Below are positions 44,055-53,583 of a stretch of DNA of 64,000 nucleotides, in pieces. Position 1 is the stretch's first letter. Each line of letters begins with the position of its first letter. The stretch covers positions 1 through 64,000 of the forward strand of contig JAZHPA010000012.1 in assembly GCA_051024685.1 (NCBI GenBank), in the 5' to 3' direction. Origin of the DNA: UBA12545 sp051024685. Its GTDB lineage: Bacteria > Bacillota > DSM-521 > Neomoorellales > Neomoorellaceae. Position numbers and translations under genes: made by a program. The notes beneath the pieces are model-generated. The model did not search any database. It saw only the letters and a program-made list of their open reading frames with translations, and was not told the origin of the DNA.

Positions 44055-45551
44055 ATGGGCAAGGAAGACAAAATCGTTTTGGTTTCCAACCGCGGTTCCT
44101 ACACCTTAAAAGAAAGGTACGGCCGACTGGAAGCCGTCCCGGCCATCAGCGGCCTAGTATCGGCGGTGGAGCCTGTTCTTAAGGAAAGAGGCGGGGTCTG
44201 GGTAGCATGGGGAGGCCGGGAAGCCGTTGACCCCAATGCCCCCGGCCTAAAGGTAATGGTGCCGCCCGAAGAACCGGCGTATCTTTTTTGTGAAGTTCCC
44301 TTGACCGCAGAAGAGATCAGACTTTATTATCATGGTTTTACCAATGGAGCCCTGTGGCCCCTGTGCCATTATTTTTTAGAGAAATGTCGTTATGAACCTC
44401 TGGAGTGGGCCGCCTACCGCCAGGTTAATACCAAGTTTGCCCTAGCGGCCCTGGCCGAGGCTGATAACAAAGATACGGTTTGGGTGAACGATTATCACCT
44501 GGCCTTGGTACCGTCCATCCTGCGGCGCCACCGTCCCCAGCTTAAGCAGGTCTTTTTCTGGCACATACCCTTTCCCCATTATGACCTCTTCGCCACCTTG
44601 CCCTGGGCCCGAGCCCTGTTGCGGGGTTTACTGGGCAGCGATATAATAGCCTTTCACCTGCCGGACTACAGCTATAATTTTTTGCAAGCCGTGAACAAAC
44701 TTCTAGATGTGCCGGTGGATTACAACTCCCTCTCCATCCGGTGGAACGGGAGGAAAATTATGGCCCCTGCTTGGCCCATGGGCATTGATTTTGAGGCTTT
44801 CCAAAAATTAGCCCGTGAACCTAAAATCCGGCAACAGGCCGAAGCATTGCGCCGACAAGTCGGAGCCGACCGCATCGCCCTGGCCATTGAGCGTTTAGAT
44901 TATACCAAGGGTATTTTAGAAAGGCTTCTGGCTTTTGAGCGCTTTCTAGAAGAGGCGCCGGAATGGCGTGGCCGGTTGGCCCTCCTACAAATAGCCGTGC
45001 CAAGCCGCACGGCGATCCCTGCTTATCAGCAGTTGCGCAGCCAAGTGGAAGAGGCTGTGGGCCGGATTAACGGGCGGTTCAGTGAAGGTAGCTACCGGCC
45101 GGTACACTATTTCTGGCGGGGGATCCCCCGTAGGGAACTGGTCAGCTATTATTTGGCTGCCGATTTGATGCTAGTCACCCCTCTGAGGGACGGCTTAAAT
45201 TTGGTGGCTAAAGAGTATGTCGCCAGCCGCGTAGATGGTACAGGCGTCCTTATCTTAAGCCGGTTTGCCGGCGCAGCACGAGAATTGAAGGAAGCCTTAA
45301 TCGTCAATCCCTACGACATTGAAGGAATAGTGGCCGCCTTAAAAACGGCCCTGGCCATGCCCGTATCCCAGCAGAAACAGCGCCTGCACCGGCTGCAAGA
45401 GCAAGTCCGGCGTCATGATGTTCGCTGGTGGATCGGCAGCTTCCAGCGGGCTCTCCTGGAGCGTGAGATTAAGGAAGATGAAGCCGTACGCCGACCCTTA
45501 CGCATTGGTAGCTATAGTACAATCCCATCCACAAGTGCTGTTGATGCTTGA
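44055..45551 (+). CDS. Trehalose-6-phosphate synthase-like GT20
   Basis: This 498-residue GT20 retaining glycosyltransferase would join glucose from a nucleotide sugar to a phosphorylated acceptor. The acceptor Asp146 is in VWVNDYHLALVPS, the donor phosphate-binding Arg/Lys in IERLDYTKGI and TPLRDGLNLVAKEY. The N-terminus SNRGSYTLKERYGRL...AISGLVSAVEP differs from E. coli OtsA, so the product could be trehalose-6-phosphate or another glucosyl phosphate such as glucosylglycerol-phosphate. GGGGAGCGG precedes ATG 44055. Confidence 0.87.
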   Translation: MGKEDKIVLVSNRGSYTLKERYGRLEAVPAISGLVSAVEPVLKERGGVWVAWGGREAVDPNAPGLKVMVPPEEPAYLFCEVPLTAEEIRLYYHGFTNGALWPLCHYFLEKCRYEPLEWAAYRQVNTKFALAALAEADNKDTVWVNDYHLALVPSILRRHRPQLKQVFFWHIPFPHYDLFATLPWARALLRGLLGSDIIAFHLPDYSYNFLQAVNKLLDVPVDYNSLSIRWNGRKIMAPAWPMGIDFEAFQKLAREPKIRQQAEALRRQVGADRIALAIERLDYTKGILERLLAFERFLEEAPEWRGRLALLQIAVPSRTAIPAYQQLRSQVEEAVGRINGRFSEGSYRPVHYFWRGIPRRELVSYYLAADLMLVTPLRDGLNLVAKEYVASRVDGTGVLILSRFAGAARELKEALIVNPYDIEGIVAALKTALAMPVSQQKQRLHRLQEQVRRHDVRWWIGSFQRALLEREIKEDEAVRRPLRIGSYSTIPSTSAVDA

Positions 45552-46299
45552 TTACGATGGTACTGTGGTTCCCCTGGCCCCGCGGCCGGAGCAGGCCACG
45601 CCCGGCCAAGAGCTCTTGCGGATCCTCGAAGGCTTGAGCTCCAGGCCCGGTTTAAAGCTGGCGGTTATCAGCGGCCGTCCCCTGGAGGACCTGCACCGCC
45701 TTCTCCCTCTACGCCGGGCCTACCTGGCGGGCTCCCACGGGAGGTTCTTATCCCTGCCGGAGGCAGCGGCCACGGGGCTACGTACCGTAGTACGGCTAGG
45801 CCCGTCCGGGCCTAGCCGCGAAGTCTGGCAGTCGGTGCGTTCCCTAGCCCAGACGGTCGCCAGTGCTGTTCCAGGTATCTGGGTGGAAGATAAGGGAGAA
45901 GGCATAGCCTTACACTACCGACACGCCGATCCGTCGAAAGTTGATGGTGTTCTTTGCGCCTTTGTCCAGGGGGTGAAGCCGTGGCTGGCCTCCGGAGGTC
46001 TAGAGCTGTTGAGAGGTCACAAGGTCTTGGAAGTCAGAATACAAGGAGTGCACAAGGGTTTGGCCGTGGAATATCTTATGCATCTTTATCCCCAGGCCTT
46101 TCCCATTTACCTGGGTGACGATACGACCGATGAAGACGCCTTCCGCGCCTTGCGGGGCAAAGGCTTAACGGTGCTGGTAGGCCCTCCGCGGCCTTCTTGG
46201 GCTTCCCATTGCCTGCCCTCACCGGTAGCGGTGGAGAAGTTTCTTGCCCTATGGTCTGAAACAGCCTTGCCACTGATATCCGCCTACCAAAGTCTATGA
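45478..46299 (+). CDS. otsB: Trehalose-6-phosphate phosphatase-like HAD enzyme
   Basis: This ~273-residue HAD phosphatase of the OtsB family dephosphorylates the product of the upstream GT20. Catalytic DYDGT (nucleophile Asp and the general acid), ISGRP, GSHGRFL, the Lys in VHKGLAVEYL and YLGDDTTDEDAF metal site are present. It overlaps the GT20 3' end by about 74 bases, so the ATG at 45478 is inferred and the true start may be slightly different. Confidence 0.87.
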   Translation: MKPYADPYALVAIVQSHPQVLLMLDYDGTVVPLAPRPEQATPGQELLRILEGLSSRPGLKLAVISGRPLEDLHRLLPLRRAYLAGSHGRFLSLPEAAATGLRTVVRLGPSGPSREVWQSVRSLAQTVASAVPGIWVEDKGEGIALHYRHADPSKVDGVLCAFVQGVKPWLASGGLELLRGHKVLEVRIQGVHKGLAVEYLMHLYPQAFPIYLGDDTTDEDAFRALRGKGLTVLVGPPRPSWASHCLPSPVAVEKFLALWSETALPLISAYQSL

Positions 46300-46312
46300 G
46301 GAGGTTCTGCCT

Positions 46313-47218
46313 ATGTCTGCTATACGCAAAGCTGTTATTCCTGCTGCCGGCTGGGGTACCCGCTTCCTACCAGCAACCAAAGCGCAGCCTAAGGAAATGC
46401 TTCCCATCGTTGATAAGCCGGCCATCCAGTTTATAGTAGAAGAGGCCGTCCAATCCGGGATAAGTAACCTGCTCATCATTACCGGCAAGCACAAACGGGC
46501 CATCGAAGACCATTTCGACCAGTCCGTGGAGCTGGTTACCCTCCTTAGGGAGAAAAACAATCTCGACCTGCTGCAGCTGGTAGAAGAAGTAGCGTCTTTG
46601 GCCGACATTCACTATATCCGCCAGAAGGAACAGCTCGGCCTGGGACACGCTGTCTACTGCGCCCGCCAATTCGTGGGTGAAGAACCCTTCGCGGTCTTGC
46701 TGGGCGACGACATTATTATCCATGAGGTTCCCTGCTTGCAGCAAATGATTGAGGCTTACAGGGAAGCGCAGGCAGCCATCGTGGCCGTACAGGAGGTCCC
46801 GCCGGAGGAAACCAGAAGATACGGCATCATCCAGCCGGCCGTTACCAACGGGGGGAATTTGTTCCCGGTAAAAAGCCTGGTAGAAAAGCCGCGACCGGAG
46901 GAAGCGCCGTCCAACCTTGCGGTGATAGGGCGCTATATTCTAGTTCCGGAAGTATTCCGGGTCCTGGCCGACCTCCAGCCGGGGGCAGGAGGCGAGATCC
47001 AGCTGACCGACGCCCTGCAGGTGTTGGCCCAGGAGGGCCGAGTTTATGCTTACCGCTTTGCCGGCCGGCGTTATGATGTAGGCGATAAACTCGGTTTTCT
47101 CCAGGCCACGGTAGAATTTGCCTTGGAACGACCGGATTTGGCCGAGCCCTTCCGTCAATACTTGTGCCGGCTTCTTTCCACGTTAGAAACCCGGGTGGCC
47201 TCCGGGCGGGAAGTTTAA
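46313..47218 (+). CDS. galU: UTP--glucose-1-phosphate uridylyltransferase
   Basis: This 301-residue nucleotidyltransferase makes UDP-glucose from UTP and glucose-1-phosphate. The N-terminal GWGTRFLPATKAQPKEMLPI signature, LLGDDIIIHE, and VEKPRPEEAPSNLAVIGRYIL are typical. GAGGAGG precedes ATG 46313. It supplies the donor for the two glycosyltransferases upstream, so the five genes make a coherent sugar-solute operon. Confidence 0.95.
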   Translation: MSAIRKAVIPAAGWGTRFLPATKAQPKEMLPIVDKPAIQFIVEEAVQSGISNLLIITGKHKRAIEDHFDQSVELVTLLREKNNLDLLQLVEEVASLADIHYIRQKEQLGLGHAVYCARQFVGEEPFAVLLGDDIIIHEVPCLQQMIEAYREAQAAIVAVQEVPPEETRRYGIIQPAVTNGGNLFPVKSLVEKPRPEEAPSNLAVIGRYILVPEVFRVLADLQPGAGGEIQLTDALQVLAQEGRVYAYRFAGRRYDVGDKLGFLQATVEFALERPDLAEPFRQYLCRLLSTLETRVASGREV

Positions 47219-47228
47219 CCCTCCCGCC

Positions 47229-48791
47229 CTACTCCTCTCCTTCTTCATCCCGCTCGGTCTTGGCTAAGCGTTCGCGCAAGGTCTCTTGCCCTTTCCTTAA
47301 CAAAGGTTTGTAGGCGGGAGCCGGTTGCCGGTCTTGATCCTGAGGTTTGAGGGCCGGCGGCCGGAGGTTCTGCAGCGGAACCGGTGAGCGCAGAAGGATG
47401 GATTTGAGGGAGCGCCAGTCCCAGGGAATCAGGGGCCACAGATAAGGCACCCCGAAGGATTTAGTGGTCAGCAGAAGCAAGAAGGTGCCCATAGTTACCA
47501 CTACGAGTCCGGGAAGCCGCCATAAGCCCACGCCGATGATGGCCGCGATCCGCACCAGGGTGTTGGCCATCCCCAGTTCGTAGCTGGGCGTGGCAAAAAT
47601 TCCCACGGCAGCAATGGCTATATAGAGAATAATCTCCGGATTAAAAAAACCTACCGCCACCGCCACCTCCCCGATGAGAACCGCGGCAATCAAGCCCAAG
47701 GCCGTAGCCAGGGCCGTGGGAGTATGGATGGCCGCCATGCGCATGAGGTTAATCCCGCCCTCGGCCAGGAGAAACTGCCACATAAGGGGTATGCTCGCTA
47801 TCCTCTTGGGCCCCAGCCACTCTAAACCGGGCGGGATTAAACTGCGGTCCAGGGCCAATAATAGCCACACGGGCGCCAAGAACACGGAAACCCCTACCCC
47901 CAGAAAACGAACCCAGCGCAAGAAGGCCCCTACCAGAGGTACCTGGCGATATTCTTCGGCGTGCTGCAGATGGTGAAAGAGGGTGACCGGTAAGATCATG
48001 ACGCTGGGGGACGTGTCCACCATGATAAGCACATGCCCTTCCAGCAAATGGGTGGCGGCTACGTCGGGCCTCTCGGTGTAGCGCACACGGGGAAAGGGAT
48101 TCCACCAGTTCCCCGGCGTGATAAGCTCCTCTACCGATTTTTCGGCCATGGGCAGGCCGTCTATTTTTATGGCCTTTATGCGCTTCTTCACCATGTCCAC
48201 CAGGCGTGGATTGGTGATGTCTTTGATATACGCTACCGCAATGTCGGTCTTGGAGCGGCTCCCGGCCTGGAGGATTTCGATACGCAAGCGGGAGTCGCGC
48301 AGCCGGCGGCGAAGGAGATTGGTGTTAAAGAGAAGGGTTTCTACAAAACCATCGCGGGAACCCCTGACCACCCTTTCCAAATCCGGCTCATCCGGATTAC
48401 GGGCGGGGTACCGGCGTGCGTCAACGAAAATTACTTGCTCAAAGCCGTCGATTACCATGGCTACCCCGCCGGCCAAGATCTTGTCCACTACTTTATGGAG
48501 ATCGTCCAGGGCCTCTACCTCAATATAGTTGATGTACTGTTCCAGCACCTTTTTGAAAGCGTCGACCGCCAGGTCCTCCCGACCCAGGAGGGAGAGGCTG
48601 CGCAAAATATACACCATAATGTCGTCCTTGGCAAAGCCGTCAATATAAAACAGGCTGGCCTGTCGGCCAGCAAACATAACATCCCGCCGGATAACATCAA
48701 AGCTTTCGTTAACTCCTAACTCCTTGTTCAGCCATTCCACATTGACTTCCAGTTTGCGGCTTACCTTTACCCCTTCACCTGTAATGGTCAT
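47229..48791 (-). CDS. spoVAF: SpoVAF-like GerA-family protein
   Basis: This 520-residue protein resembles the A subunit of spore germinant receptors (GerA family). The soluble N-terminal region (residues 1-270, with VVRGSRDGFVETLLFNTNLLRRRLRD) precedes about five transmembrane segments, then a basic, proline-rich tail. In spore formers, SpoVAF forms the channel partner of the spoVA operon. The frame extends upstream to 48896 but ATG 48791 after GGGGGTAAATCC is typical. It is the third gene after spoVAD and spoVAE. Confidence 0.92.
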   Translation of the reverse strand: MTITGEGVKVSRKLEVNVEWLNKELGVNESFDVIRRDVMFAGRQASLFYIDGFAKDDIMVYILRSLSLLGREDLAVDAFKKVLEQYINYIEVEALDDLHKVVDKILAGGVAMVIDGFEQVIFVDARRYPARNPDEPDLERVVRGSRDGFVETLLFNTNLLRRRLRDSRLRIEILQAGSRSKTDIAVAYIKDITNPRLVDMVKKRIKAIKIDGLPMAEKSVEELITPGNWWNPFPRVRYTERPDVAATHLLEGHVLIMVDTSPSVMILPVTLFHHLQHAEEYRQVPLVGAFLRWVRFLGVGVSVFLAPVWLLLALDRSLIPPGLEWLGPKRIASIPLMWQFLLAEGGINLMRMAAIHTPTALATALGLIAAVLIGEVAVAVGFFNPEIILYIAIAAVGIFATPSYELGMANTLVRIAAIIGVGLWRLPGLVVVTMGTFLLLLTTKSFGVPYLWPLIPWDWRSLKSILLRSPVPLQNLRPPALKPQDQDRQPAPAYKPLLRKGQETLRERLAKTERDEEGEE

Positions 48792-48820
48792 GGATTTACC
48801 CCCAGTACAAAGTTTTTGAC

Positions 48821-48910
48821 GCTTCCGAAGCACTCCCCAAGTCGGGGCGCTGGCGTCGGCTCCGGATGGGCTCGCCATCATCCCCGACATTTTCATATTT
48901 GCTTCGGAAG
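48821..48910. repeat. Hairpin repeat with CTTCCGAAG ends, copy 2
   Basis: This copy starts GCTTCCGAAGCA and ends CTTCGGAAGC, with GTCGGGGCGCTGGCG and an inverted CGCCATCATCCCCGAC inside. It is a near match of 35001-35091 and lies between spoVAE and spoVAF, in a transcript that would read through it. Confidence 0.85.
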
Positions 48911-48929
48911 CACCTAAAAGTGTTGGTGC

Positions 48930-49286
48930 TCAGCCGCGGGGATTAAACAAAACGGCCATGATGTAGCCGAACAGAATTGCTGCCGTAAGACCTACGGCTG
49001 CAGCCTGGAGACCACCGGAGAAAGCACCTAATAAGCCCTTAGTTCGGACCGCTCCCAGGACTCCCTGGGCTAGAAGGTGGCCAAAACCGCTCAGGGGAAT
49101 GGTCGCCCCTGCGCCGCCAATATTCACTAACGGCTGGTACAGACCCAAGGCGCTCAGGATGGCTCCTCCCACCACAAACCCCACCAGAACATGTCCCGGC
49201 GTGACTTTGTACGGGGTTAAATCTATAATCAGTTGGCCCACCACGCAGATGGCCCCGCCTACGATAAAGGCCATAACAACACTCAC
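48930..49286 (-). CDS. spoVAE: Stage V sporulation protein AE
   Basis: This ~118-residue membrane protein has about four hydrophobic segments: MAFIVGGAICVVGQLIIDLTPYKVTPGHVLVGFVVGGAILSALGLYQPLVNIGGAGATIPLSG is the family signature. It is part of the SpoVA channel for dipicolinic acid entry into the forespore. GTG 49286 follows AAAGGGG; ATG 49274 is also reasonable. It starts within a few bases of the spoVAD stop. Confidence 0.92.
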   Translation of the reverse strand: MSVVMAFIVGGAICVVGQLIIDLTPYKVTPGHVLVGFVVGGAILSALGLYQPLVNIGGAGATIPLSGFGHLLAQGVLGAVRTKGLLGAFSGGLQAAAVGLTAAILFGYIMAVLFNPRG

Positions 49287-49290
49287 CCCA

Positions 49291-50310
49291 TCATCCCCTT
49301 TCAATAATTATCCCGTGCCCGATACTGGGGATGGATTCTCCCTGGTAGGTGGAGATAGGACTTAATAAGGCCCCGGTTCCTATGCCGAAGATACGCTTGT
49401 AAGTCCCATCGTTTAACTTGCCCATGAGATAGCCGGCAAAAACCACCGCCGAACAGGCACAACCGCTTCCGCCCGCATGGGTGCCCTGTCGTTCGGGGTC
49501 GTAAATAAGGATGCCGCAGTCCGTATACTTATCGCCTAGTTTATAGCCTTTATGTTCCATCAACTTGGTGGCCAGTTCGTACCCTACCCTGGCCAGATCA
49601 CCGGTAATAATAAGGTCGTAATCGTCAGGGGTACGGCCGGTATCCTGAAAATGCCGTACCATCGTGTCTACGGCGGCCGGAGCCATGGCTGATCCCATAT
49701 CCTGGAAATCTTTTTGGCCGAGATCGACAACCCGACCTATGGTGGCATGGGTGATCCGGGGACCGTTGCCTGACGGTGCCAGGAGGACGGCCCCTGCACC
49801 GGTGACCGTCCACTGGGCAGTAGGAGGCTTCTGTATTCCTTGTTCGTTGGGATAGCGGTACTGTCGTTCCGCCGTGTCATAATGGCTGCTGCAGGCGGCC
49901 ACAACATGGGTGGCGAAGCCGCCATCGATTAATATGCTGGCCAGAGCCATGCCTTCGTACATGGTGGAACAGGCCCCATAGAGGCCCAGAAAGGGGATGC
50001 CCAAATTGCGGGCAGCATAGTTGGCGGATATGGTTTGATTTAACAGATCACCCGCCAGGAGGAAATCAATATCCTGCCACTGCAGTTTGGCCTTGGCAAT
50101 TACCATCTTTACAGCTTCTTCCAGCATCTTGCGCTCGGCCTTTTCCCAGCTTTCTTCTCCAAAGTAGGTATCGTCGATAACCATATCAAAAGTATTGCCT
50201 AATGGTCCTTCCCCTTCTTTAGGACCCACCACCGAGGCAGTAGCCACTATTACCGGCGGATTGGCAAATTGAATGGTGTGTTTTCCTACCCTCTTGCTAG
50301 CCGAGCTCAA
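49291..50310 (-). CDS. spoVAD: Stage V sporulation protein AD
   Basis: This 339-residue thiolase-like soluble protein binds dipicolinic acid on the spore inner membrane. It has LAGDLLNQ, GIPFLGLYGACSTMYEGMAL with the conserved Cys, and a C-terminal THAGGSGCACSAVVFAGYL block. The frame extends to 50352, but GAGGTGA before TTG 50310 sets a normal-length start. It is divergent from the Mn catalase. It overlaps the spoVAE reading region. Confidence 0.94.
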   Translation of the reverse strand: MSSASKRVGKHTIQFANPPVIVATASVVGPKEGEGPLGNTFDMVIDDTYFGEESWEKAERKMLEEAVKMVIAKAKLQWQDIDFLLAGDLLNQTISANYAARNLGIPFLGLYGACSTMYEGMALASILIDGGFATHVVAACSSHYDTAERQYRYPNEQGIQKPPTAQWTVTGAGAVLLAPSGNGPRITHATIGRVVDLGQKDFQDMGSAMAPAAVDTMVRHFQDTGRTPDDYDLIITGDLARVGYELATKLMEHKGYKLGDKYTDCGILIYDPERQGTHAGGSGCACSAVVFAGYLMGKLNDGTYKRIFGIGTGALLSPISTYQGESIPSIGHGIIIERG

Positions 50311-50552
50311 CAGATGGTCACCTCTACCTGCCCCAAAATAACCCCCGGTCATATTATCCGCAGGAACCGGCTGCCTTTATGCACAAGCTTGGGACTCCTG
50401 CTGCCGGCAAAGCCGCAACCCGTCTTGCATCTCACCAATAGCGCCGGGGCGTTCGGTCTCTCCTACCAATTGTTATACGTTTATATTAAGTTGGCTCAAG
50501 TACATACCATAGAGCCAGGAATGGGATAATAGACTTAGAAGGGAGGAACAAC

Positions 50553-51239
50553 ATGTTCAGGCACGATAAAAAGCTGCTTGAGATGGTTCGTGTGGAACGG
50601 CCGAACCCCAACTACGCGGCCCTTCTGCAGGAGCAAATCGGGGGGCCCCATGGTGAGCTGAAAGCAGGCCTGCAATACCTGGCCCAGAGCTTTCGCATTC
50701 AAGACCCGGCCATAAAAGATATTTTCTTGGACATCGCCGCCGAGGAACTCAGTCACCTGGAAATGGTATGCACGGCAGTTAACCTCTTGAACGGCCATGA
50801 ACCCCAGGCCATGAATGCCACCATCGGCAGTGTTCAGGCGCATGTAACGACCGGACTCAACCCCTTTTACAGCAATGCCTCGGGCCAGGTGTGGACCGCA
50901 TCTTACATTGAAGCCACCGGTGACCTGCCGGCGGATCTCCTTTCCAACATCGCCGCCGAGCAAAGGGCCAAGGTGGTGTATGAATACCTGCACCGGCAAA
51001 TCGCGGACCGGTATGTGCGGCAGATGATCGATTTCCTGCTGAACAGGGAAGAAGCCCATAATACCATGTTCCGGGAATGCTTCCAAAAAGTCCAGGGCAC
51101 CGGGTCAACCCGGGATTGGGGTGTAGACAAGGACGCCCGGCTCTTTTTTAACCTCTCCACTCCTGGTAAGTATGTGGGCTCCTCCCTGCAGAACCCGCAA
51201 CCGCCCTCTTTCACCGACCCGCAAATCCCGCCCCAGTAA
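50553..51239 (+). CDS. Manganese catalase family protein (CotJC-like)
   Basis: This 228-residue ferritin-like dinuclear Mn protein of the catalase/CotJC family has metal ligands visible in GGPHGELKAGLQYL, AAEELSHLEMV and the second half AEQRAKVVYEYLHRQ / LNREEAHNTMF. In spore formers such proteins are coat components that may remove peroxide. GGGAGGAA precedes ATG 50553. No CotJA/JB gene is adjacent. Confidence 0.9.
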   Translation: MFRHDKKLLEMVRVERPNPNYAALLQEQIGGPHGELKAGLQYLAQSFRIQDPAIKDIFLDIAAEELSHLEMVCTAVNLLNGHEPQAMNATIGSVQAHVTTGLNPFYSNASGQVWTASYIEATGDLPADLLSNIAAEQRAKVVYEYLHRQIADRYVRQMIDFLLNREEAHNTMFRECFQKVQGTGSTRDWGVDKDARLFFNLSTPGKYVGSSLQNPQPPSFTDPQIPPQ

Positions 51240-51594
51240 AACAGCAGCCGCCTGACCCGCTCTTGGCCGAGGCGGCTGTAAGCTGAGAACGTAAATCACA
51301 ACAGGGAAGCCACGTCGCCTCCCTGTTTTGTTCGTAAGCTAGAGCTTCGCTGCCGGTTTCACCCAAATGTTTGCGGTATGGGGGTACCCAACCAATCCTT
51401 CAATTACGACGGGCTTATGACGGGCCGCCCGAGCGTTTCTGCCACTGCAGGCGTCTAGATCATCCACCTGTCCTTCACCTTCGGCCGTAGGCCGTACCCC
51501 CCTTTGCCGGTTTCATGTCGGCCCGGGCCCCGATGCCGGCGGTCGTGAGTATTCCCCCAGTTCGTCAAAGAAGGGTAAATCGGCAGGGCCGGTG
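51240..51594. other. Gap with catalase terminators, nothing else
   Basis: After the catalase stop, CAGCCGCC and GGCGGCTG form a stem at 51244-51278. A second hairpin is at 51300. The rest of the gap to 51594 shows fragmentary frames only, such as ILTTAGIGARADMKPAKGG on the minus strand, which I do not recognise. Confidence 0.4.
51300..51332 (+). terminator. Intrinsic terminator after Mn catalase
   Basis: AACAGGGA and TCCCTGTT pair over an intervening 12 bases, followed by TTGTT. It is about 60 bases after the catalase stop. Confidence 0.6.
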
Positions 51595-53583
51595 CTACTC
51601 TAACTGTTGCATGTATTCTTTCAGGGCCGCCGAAACAGGCCCGTCCGGGTTGATAAAGCTATGGAACTGGAAAGGACCCGCATCCGTTCTCCCGTAAAAT
51701 ATAACCCCAATTATTTTCGTCCTTCCGGCGAAGTCGGCCGAGCCGTTGATATTAAGGAGTTCCTCGATTACGCGGCGGTCCCTGATTTCAACCCGGCGGG
51801 GTGCCGTATAATCCCTAACGTTTCCGGGAGTTGCCGGGTTTTCCAGGACGGCATATTCCACCTCTTCCGGCAACAATACGATATCCTCGTAATACCCCTT
51901 TTCCTTTAACCAGGCGATAACCGACCTGTAGCTATCGAGGAGGATATAATGGTTGCTTCTTCCATCAGCGTCTACAGTGGTGATGTGTACATAGTCCCTA
52001 TCCCCGCCGGTCAGTTCTTCAAAAGTGGCATCCAGGACATCCTGTTTCAACCGGGCCATAAACTCCTGGATCTCTTCCCGGTCGGTCAGGATCACCGCAT
52101 TCTTGGGAACCCGGTAATCATCTATTTCAATCATCTTAATCCCGGCTGGGTCCTGGCTCACCACCGGGAACCTGGCCCGCTTGTACTCCAGGGACTCATA
52201 AATGGGTTTGAGGAAGGAAGCGTATTGTCTTTCATTTACTTGATACCGGCGGGCCAAATAACCGCCGTCCGCCAGGGTGTAAATGATATAGCGGGTTAAC
52301 CCTGTTTTTTCGTCCGGGTTGACCGCTAATTCGCGGTGCAGGCGGGTGATATACTCGATGTTGCTCCTGTCTTCAAAAAACGTTTCGCCTTCGTACCTGG
52401 GGTCCCACTTTTCGACATCTTTCAGTCTCTCCAGGTGTATCCATGCGCCTAAATTGCTACCAAAATAAACTTTCTGCACCTCTTCCGGGTCGGGGACACG
52501 GCGGACATAACCGGTAACATCGGCGGCCATCCCGGCCAGCAAAACCGCTATTACCGCCCCATATCCCAGATAACCCCGGTACGACGACCAGACCTTTAAA
52601 GATCTCTGGAGCAGGGCTTCCGCCGTAAAGTAGCCTAAAAAGGAACCCAGGACATAGCCCCAGATAATGACTGGGAAAGCGCCCTTGTAGGCATTGGCAA
52701 AATAGGCTCCTGCCAGGAGCATGGCACAGGCTGTAACCCCGTACTTGAAAACCGGCCGCAAGAGGGGAAAGGCGACGACGTCGCCGGCGGCCTCCACCTG
52801 CCTCAACCTGTAAATAAAGAAGGCGGCAGCAAAGGTTGCGACGGCTGCCAGGAGATACGCGGCCACGGTGCCGGCGGTAAAAATATCGCTCCTGGTGCCG
52901 GAAGCAAACATCATCAGGGGAAAGTTGTACCGCAACTCGCCGGGGTAACTGACGGCGGTGTAGCCGTGAAGCAAATTGCTCAAGTTTTCTACCACAAGAA
53001 CATGCAGCCCGTTAGGTAAGAGCTGTAAGATATAGGTAAAAGCTAAATGGGCCACGGTATTGCCGGTGAACATGCCGACCAAAGCCGTAAGGGCGAATAC
53101 CAGGGTGTCAAACAAGGCCGTCATGCCCATCCAGCGGAAAATATCCAACAGGGAATAACACTCCTTTAAAGGGGTAGTCATATTAATTACGGCCAGCACC
53201 AGCCCGGTAAAAGTAACGGGCAGAAATAACAACACCAGCCCTGCGATGCTGTGGCTGCAGAATAGGGTTAAGCGGCTGCAGGGCAGGCTGTGCATCACCG
53301 CCACCGCCCGGCCGCTGTGCAGATACTGGAAAAGCAGCACCCCCAGGATGACCGGCACGGTGCAAATCAGAATGGCCTGTATGCGGCTTTGGCCGGAGAA
53401 AATGTCCAAGGATCTCATAAGAATTTCCCGGGCCCAACTTTCTTCGGTGGGGAGTTCCCGGAGCATGTGATTAAAAGGGAGGATCAAAAACAGTAGAAGG
53501 CCGTACAGGGCGCTGACCCACCAGAAACGTTTAAGATCGCTGACCAGCAGGCCTTTGCTAAATGAGGACGCTTTGAATGTCAT
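51595..53583 (-). CDS. ABC-2-type membrane protein with large domain
   Basis: This 662-residue protein has an N-terminal block of about 8-10 transmembrane helices (residues 20-370) typical of YtrC/DUF6449-like ABC permeases, followed by a ~290-residue extracytoplasmic or cytoplasmic domain (DVEKWDPRYEGETFFEDRSN onward) with no recognised motif. It pairs with the ATPase immediately upstream. GGGGGGAGAG precedes ATG 53583. The substrate is unknown; related systems act in envelope stress or antibiotic export. Confidence 0.83.
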   Translation of the reverse strand: MTFKASSFSKGLLVSDLKRFWWVSALYGLLLFLILPFNHMLRELPTEESWAREILMRSLDIFSGQSRIQAILICTVPVILGVLLFQYLHSGRAVAVMHSLPCSRLTLFCSHSIAGLVLLFLPVTFTGLVLAVINMTTPLKECYSLLDIFRWMGMTALFDTLVFALTALVGMFTGNTVAHLAFTYILQLLPNGLHVLVVENLSNLLHGYTAVSYPGELRYNFPLMMFASGTRSDIFTAGTVAAYLLAAVATFAAAFFIYRLRQVEAAGDVVAFPLLRPVFKYGVTACAMLLAGAYFANAYKGAFPVIIWGYVLGSFLGYFTAEALLQRSLKVWSSYRGYLGYGAVIAVLLAGMAADVTGYVRRVPDPEEVQKVYFGSNLGAWIHLERLKDVEKWDPRYEGETFFEDRSNIEYITRLHRELAVNPDEKTGLTRYIIYTLADGGYLARRYQVNERQYASFLKPIYESLEYKRARFPVVSQDPAGIKMIEIDDYRVPKNAVILTDREEIQEFMARLKQDVLDATFEELTGGDRDYVHITTVDADGRSNHYILLDSYRSVIAWLKEKGYYEDIVLLPEEVEYAVLENPATPGNVRDYTAPRRVEIRDRRVIEELLNINGSADFAGRTKIIGVIFYGRTDAGPFQFHSFINPDGPVSAALKEYMQQLE

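Noticed and set aside
48033..48719. 228-codon plus-strand frame
   Set aside because: Antisense of spoVAF; composition and lack of motifs mark it as a shadow.
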